NCBI RefSeq assembly: GCF_003202235.1
Contig: NZ_MASU01000005.1
Span: 1 to 64,000 of the forward strand
Direction: 5' to 3'
DNA: 64,000 bases
From: Prauserella flavalba
GTDB taxonomy: Bacteria; Actinomycetota; Actinomycetes; Mycobacteriales; Pseudonocardiaceae
The notes beneath the pieces were generated by a model. That model had not been told where the DNA came from. It worked only from the letters and a program-made list of their open reading frames with translations, and did not search any database. Every line of letters begins with the position of its first letter. The first letter of the stretch is position 1. Of this stretch, positions 60,903-64,000 are shown one piece after another. Position numbers and translations under genes: made by a program.

Positions 60903-61878
60903 CCGGATTCCCTCGCCGCTGGCCGAGTTGCACCTGCACCTCGAGGGCACGCTCGAACCGGAGCTGATCTTCGAACTGGCCCGGCGCAACGGCGTCACGC
61001 TGCCCTACCGGGACCTCGACGACCTGAGGGCGCGGTACCGGTTCCGCGATCTGCAGTCCTTTCTGGACCTCTACTACGCGAACATGGCCACGCTGCGCAC
61101 CGCCGCCGACTTCGAGCGGCTGACGTGGGCCTACGCCGAGCGGGCCCATGCCGGGGGAGTGCGGCACGCGGAGGTGTTCGTCGACCCGCAGGCCCACACG
61201 GCGCGCGGGGTGCCGACCGAGACCGTGCTGCGGGGCGTGGCCGCGGGCCTGGGGCGCGCCGAGTCGGAACTCGGGCTCACCAGCGGGATCATCGTGTGCG
61301 TGCTCCGGGACCGCCCCGTCGCGGAGGCCCGGCGCATGCTGGAGGAGTCGCTCGCCGCCGGGGTGCCGCTGCTCGGCATCGGGCTCGACTCCGCCGAGGT
61401 GGGCTATCCGCCGAGCCTGTTCGCGGACGTGTTCACGGCCGCGGCCGAGGCCGGGCTGCGGCGCGTCGCGCACGCCGGGGAGGAGGGGCCTCCGGAGTAC
61501 CTCTGGCAGGCACTGGACGTGCTCGGGGTGGAGCGCGTCGACCACGGCGTGCGCTGCCTCGAGGACGACGTGCTGGTGCGCAGGCTCGCCGCCGAGCAGG
61601 TGCCGCTGACGGTGTGCCCGCTGTCCAATGTCCGGCTCAGGGTGGTCGACGACCTCGCCGCCCACCCGCTGCGGCGGATGCTGGACCGCGGCCTGCTGGT
61701 GACGCTCAACTCCGACGACCCCGCGTACTTCGGCGGCTACGTGGACGACAACCTCCGGCAGTGCCGCGACACCCTCGGCCTCACCGGCGCGGAGCTCGCG
61801 ACCCTGGCCGCGAACTCGGTCCGCGCGTCCTTCGCCGGTGCCGGGCGCAAGGCGGAGCTGCTCGCGCGGCTCGGGTAG
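60886..61878 (+). CDS. Adenine/adenosine deaminase, adenine deaminase type
   Basis: 330 residues of the adenosine-deaminase superfamily: zinc motif ELHLHLEGTLEPELI, catalytic HAGEEGP, VDHGVRCL and LNSDDPAYFGG. The insert FRDLQSFLDLYYANMATL and the run TWAYAERAHAGGVRHAEVFVDPQAHTARG are typical of the adenine deaminase subgroup (adenine to hypoxanthine) rather than adenosine deaminase. Following a nucleoside hydrolase, it would take freed adenine onward. GTG start. Ends one base from the convergent kinase gene. Confidence 0.88.
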   Translation: MHPQPDRIPSPLAELHLHLEGTLEPELIFELARRNGVTLPYRDLDDLRARYRFRDLQSFLDLYYANMATLRTAADFERLTWAYAERAHAGGVRHAEVFVDPQAHTARGVPTETVLRGVAAGLGRAESELGLTSGIIVCVLRDRPVAEARRMLEESLAAGVPLLGIGLDSAEVGYPPSLFADVFTAAAEAGLRRVAHAGEEGPPEYLWQALDVLGVERVDHGVRCLEDDVLVRRLAAEQVPLTVCPLSNVRLRVVDDLAAHPLRRMLDRGLLVTLNSDDPAYFGGYVDDNLRQCRDTLGLTGAELATLAANSVRASFAGAGRKAELLARLG

Positions 61879-63315
61879 CTACCCGTCGCCGCGCTTGGGG
61901 TTGCCGTGCTCGTTGCCCCTGCCGCGGCCGGGGCCGTCGTCCTCGGTGGGCGCCGGGCCGGGTGCGGGAGCGGGGGCCGGGTCCTGCCCCGCGTCGCCGC
62001 CGTCGTTCCCGCCTGGCGTGCCCTCCTCGGGCGGCGCGGAGGACGACGGGGGTGCCGGTGTGCTGGTCTCGGTGTGCAGCAGGGTGTCGGAGTCGAGGAC
62101 GGCGGTGCCGTACCGGTCGATCACGCCGAACTGGTGGAACTCGGTGACCGCGGAGCCGTCGGGCAGTGTCAGCTCGACGCCGACGTGGACGCTGCCCGCC
62201 GCGGTCACCTTCGGCGCGGACACCACGATGACCGCCGCGACGCCCGACCAGTACGCGTCGAACGCGTCCCGGCCCTGCGCCCGCAGCCCCGGGCCGAGCC
62301 GCTCCCACGCCTGGTCGGTTCCGCCCGGCAGCGGTGCGTAGAACGCGGCCACGGCCTGCCGCGATGCACTCGCGGTGAGCGAGCCGCCCGCCTCCGCCGT
62401 ACCCGGAGTGGTTCCGGCGCTGTCGTCCTCGGACGAGGTGACGACGAGGAGCACCACGGTCACCAGCACCGCGCCGAGCACGGCCAGCGCGGCCGGCAAC
62501 CACCGGCGGCGCCCGGCCGGGCCGGCGGGCCGGGGCCGGGCCCGCGGCCGTGCCGCCACGGCGGGCAGGGTCTTCGTGAACGCCGGTGCTCCGGCGAGGG
62601 GAGTGGTCGGGTCGTCGGCCCCGCCCGCGCCGACGAGCGCGGGCTGCTTCGCGGCGACGAGCGCGCGGGCCTCGGCCACCGCGCGCAGGTCCTCCGCGGC
62701 CTCGGCCGCGGTGCTGCGCTCGGCCGGGTCCGCCGCCAGCATCGCGTCCAGCACCGGCGCGAGCGGCCCGGCCTGCGTGCCTCCGGGCAGGATCTCCGAC
62801 AGCGTGGCCCCGAGCGCGTGGACGTCGGCATCCGGCGTCACCCGCCCCTTGGCGGCGGGTGAGACGAAGCCGCCGAGCTTCACGGTGCCGTCGTCGCCGA
62901 CGAGGACCGTGCCCGGGGTGACGTCACCGTGCACGATCCCGGCCTGGTGTGCCTCCGCGAGCGCCGACGCCACCTGCGCACCGACGCGCGCGGCCTCCAT
63001 CGGCGGCAGCGGCCCGTCCTCGGCCACGACCTCGTCGAGGCTGCGGCTCGGGAAGTACTCCATGATCAGCAGTGCTGACCCGTCGTGGTCGTCGACGTCG
63101 TGCACCGACACCACGTGCGGATGGCGCAGCCGCGAGGCCTCGCGTCCCTCGCGCACGGCCCGCTCCGCCTGCGCCGGGTCCGGGCGCAGCTGCTTGATCG
63201 CGACCGGCCGCTTGAGCCGCTCGTCCACGGCCTTCCACACCGTGCTCGTCGTCCCGCCGCCCAGGCGCCGCCGCACCCGGTAACGGCCCGCCACGAGCTT
63301 GCCGACCTCGCTCAC
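61879..63315 (-). CDS. Membrane-anchored Ser/Thr kinase homologue, probable pseudokinase
   Basis: 478 residues. Kinase fold 1-235: LVAGRYRVRRRLGGGTTSTVWKAV (ATP loop), VAIK with K41, then HGDVTPGT (129-136) where a kinase has HRDxKPxN, and KLGGF (146-150) where DFG should be. The metal-binding Asn (T136) and DFG Asp (G149) are both lost, so phosphotransfer is unlikely. One transmembrane helix (about 270-295) is followed by an extracellular NTF2-like segment (ASRQAVAAFYAPLPGGTDQAWERLGPG) and a Pro/Gly-rich tail. Probably a sensor or scaffold. No interacting partner is encoded in the window. Confidence 0.86.
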   Translation of the reverse strand: MSEVGKLVAGRYRVRRRLGGGTTSTVWKAVDERLKRPVAIKQLRPDPAQAERAVREGREASRLRHPHVVSVHDVDDHDGSALLIMEYFPSRSLDEVVAEDGPLPPMEAARVGAQVASALAEAHQAGIVHGDVTPGTVLVGDDGTVKLGGFVSPAAKGRVTPDADVHALGATLSEILPGGTQAGPLAPVLDAMLAADPAERSTAAEAAEDLRAVAEARALVAAKQPALVGAGGADDPTTPLAGAPAFTKTLPAVAARPRARPRPAGPAGRRRWLPAALAVLGAVLVTVVLLVVTSSEDDSAGTTPGTAEAGGSLTASASRQAVAAFYAPLPGGTDQAWERLGPGLRAQGRDAFDAYWSGVAAVIVVSAPKVTAAGSVHVGVELTLPDGSAVTEFHQFGVIDRYGTAVLDSDTLLHTETSTPAPPSSSAPPEEGTPGGNDGGDAGQDPAPAPAPGPAPTEDDGPGRGRGNEHGNPKRGDG

Positions 63316-63394
63316 CGGCCACCCTGTCTCTGCATCACCCGATCAGGTTATGTGCTTGCGTTGGGTATCCGGCGGTGCCCTGCGCCGTGTCGCG

Positions 63395-64000
63395 TCACGC
63401 CCGGCCGTAACCCCCGGTCAGCGTCGTCCAGAGATCGGCGTCGAATCCTTCCAGCGGCAGCTCGGCCACCATGTAGCGCACCGCGTATTCCACCTTCGCC
63501 CGCCAGCGCGCCGCCGCTTCTTCCGGGGAACCGGCGCGCAGGGCGGCGAAGATGCCGGTGGCGTCGAGCACCATCCGGTCCACCGCGTCGGCGTAGTCGA
63601 GCCCGAGGATCGAGATGAACATGCGCAGCTGCACGCCGAGCCGGTTGAAGTGCAGCGCGGTGCGCGGCAGCTCCGCGGCCTCCGCCATCGCCTCCTGAAA
63701 GCGCAGGTCCGCCTCGGCGGTCGCGTCGACGTGGCCGCGTCTCGCCATCGCGCGCACCTCGGCGACGGCCGAGGCGACGGGCCGCAGCGCCGGGCCGTCG
63801 CGCGTGGCCAGCTTGCGCACGAGCAGGGAGCCGAGCAGCGCGCGGGCGGCGTAGGTCTCGAGCACGTCGGCCGCGTGCATCCGGGGCACCGCGGCGCCCC
63901 GGTTGGGCAGCAGGTCGAGCAGCCCGTCGTCGGCGAGCGTGCGCAGCGCGTCCCTGACCGTGCCGCGGGAGACCCCGAGCTGGGCCGCCAGCGGTGCCTC
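63395..64000 (-). CDS. GntR-family (FCD) regulator, N-terminus beyond the window
   Basis: A partial gene reaching the window edge; 201 residues are visible. The frame enters in the winged helix (PLAAQLGVSRGTVRDALRTLADDGLL), then an FCD domain (DLRFQEAMAEAAELPRTALHF, VDRMVLDATGIFAALRAGSPEEAAARW). The ATG at 63889 is internal to the gene, not its start. The target is unknown; it probably controls genes beyond the right edge. Confidence 0.85.
   Translation of the reverse strand, partial: EAPLAAQLGVSRGTVRDALRTLADDGLLDLLPNRGAAVPRMHAADVLETYAARALLGSLLVRKLATRDGPALRPVASAVAEVRAMARRGHVDATAEADLRFQEAMAEAAELPRTALHFNRLGVQLRMFISILGLDYADAVDRMVLDATGIFAALRAGSPEEAAARWRAKVEYAVRYMVAELPLEGFDADLWTTLTGGYGRA

Overview
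The window is high-GC DNA with many GTG starts, 4-bp ATGA/GTGA gene overlaps, mycofactocin-type dehydrogenases, an F420-type (DDN-like) oxidoreductase and a furA-katG pair. This points to an actinobacterium, most likely of the Pseudonocardiales (Amycolatopsis/Saccharopolyspora type). That placement is inferred from gene content, not from a marker gene. No rRNA, tRNA or CRISPR array was seen.

Layout. (1) 1-2.6 kb: a complete IS4-family insertion sequence with 13-bp terminal inverted repeats abuts the C-terminal remnant of an IS256-family transposase. (2) 2.6-11.1 kb: a PIG-L deacetylase, then a 5-oxoproline (pyroglutamate) locus. One pxpA faces a pxpB-pxpC-BCCP-biotin carboxylase operon, and a second diverged pxpB-pxpC pair sits behind a PucR regulator. 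(3) 11.1-29.0 kb: a large catabolic cluster. A P450 and a mycofactocin-type SDR run leftward. Sixteen tightly coupled genes run rightward: a double CoA-transferase, two thiolase-fold/DUF35 pairs (one with an Ltp2-like aldolase active site), four SDRs, three acyl-CoA dehydrogenases, an ACAD11-type kinase, an acyl-CoA synthetase, a ferredoxin, an NTF2-fold protein and a small unknown. It looks like CoA-dependent breakdown of a hydroxylated alicyclic, steroid-like or terpenoid-like acid. (4) 29.1-47.3 kb: mixed small units. These include a DDN-like oxidoreductase, a DHFR-like protein, a frameshifted VOC gene next to a WYL regulator, a secreted protein, furA-katG, a hydrolase/TetR pair and a GH1 glucosidase/TetR pair (each pair with two palindromic operators), RraA/GntR/MFS, a glutamate-cysteine ligase-like enzyme and a nitronate monooxygenase-like enzyme.

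(5) 47.3-61.9 kb: the most distinctive region. It holds a CUT1 ABC importer without an ATPase gene, two about 700-residue ADP-ribosylglycohydrolase-fold enzymes with C-terminal beta-sandwich regions, two PfkB kinases, a SIS-domain protein, a YjbQ protein, a nucleoside phosphorylase, a nucleoside hydrolase, an adenine deaminase and a GntR/UTRA regulator. The part list echoes E. coli yegTUVW. I read it as import and dismantling of a ribosyl- or nucleoside-like compound; the substrate is unknown. (6) 61.9-64 kb: a membrane-anchored protein kinase homologue that has lost the DFG aspartate, so a probable pseudokinase, and a GntR gene cut by the window end.
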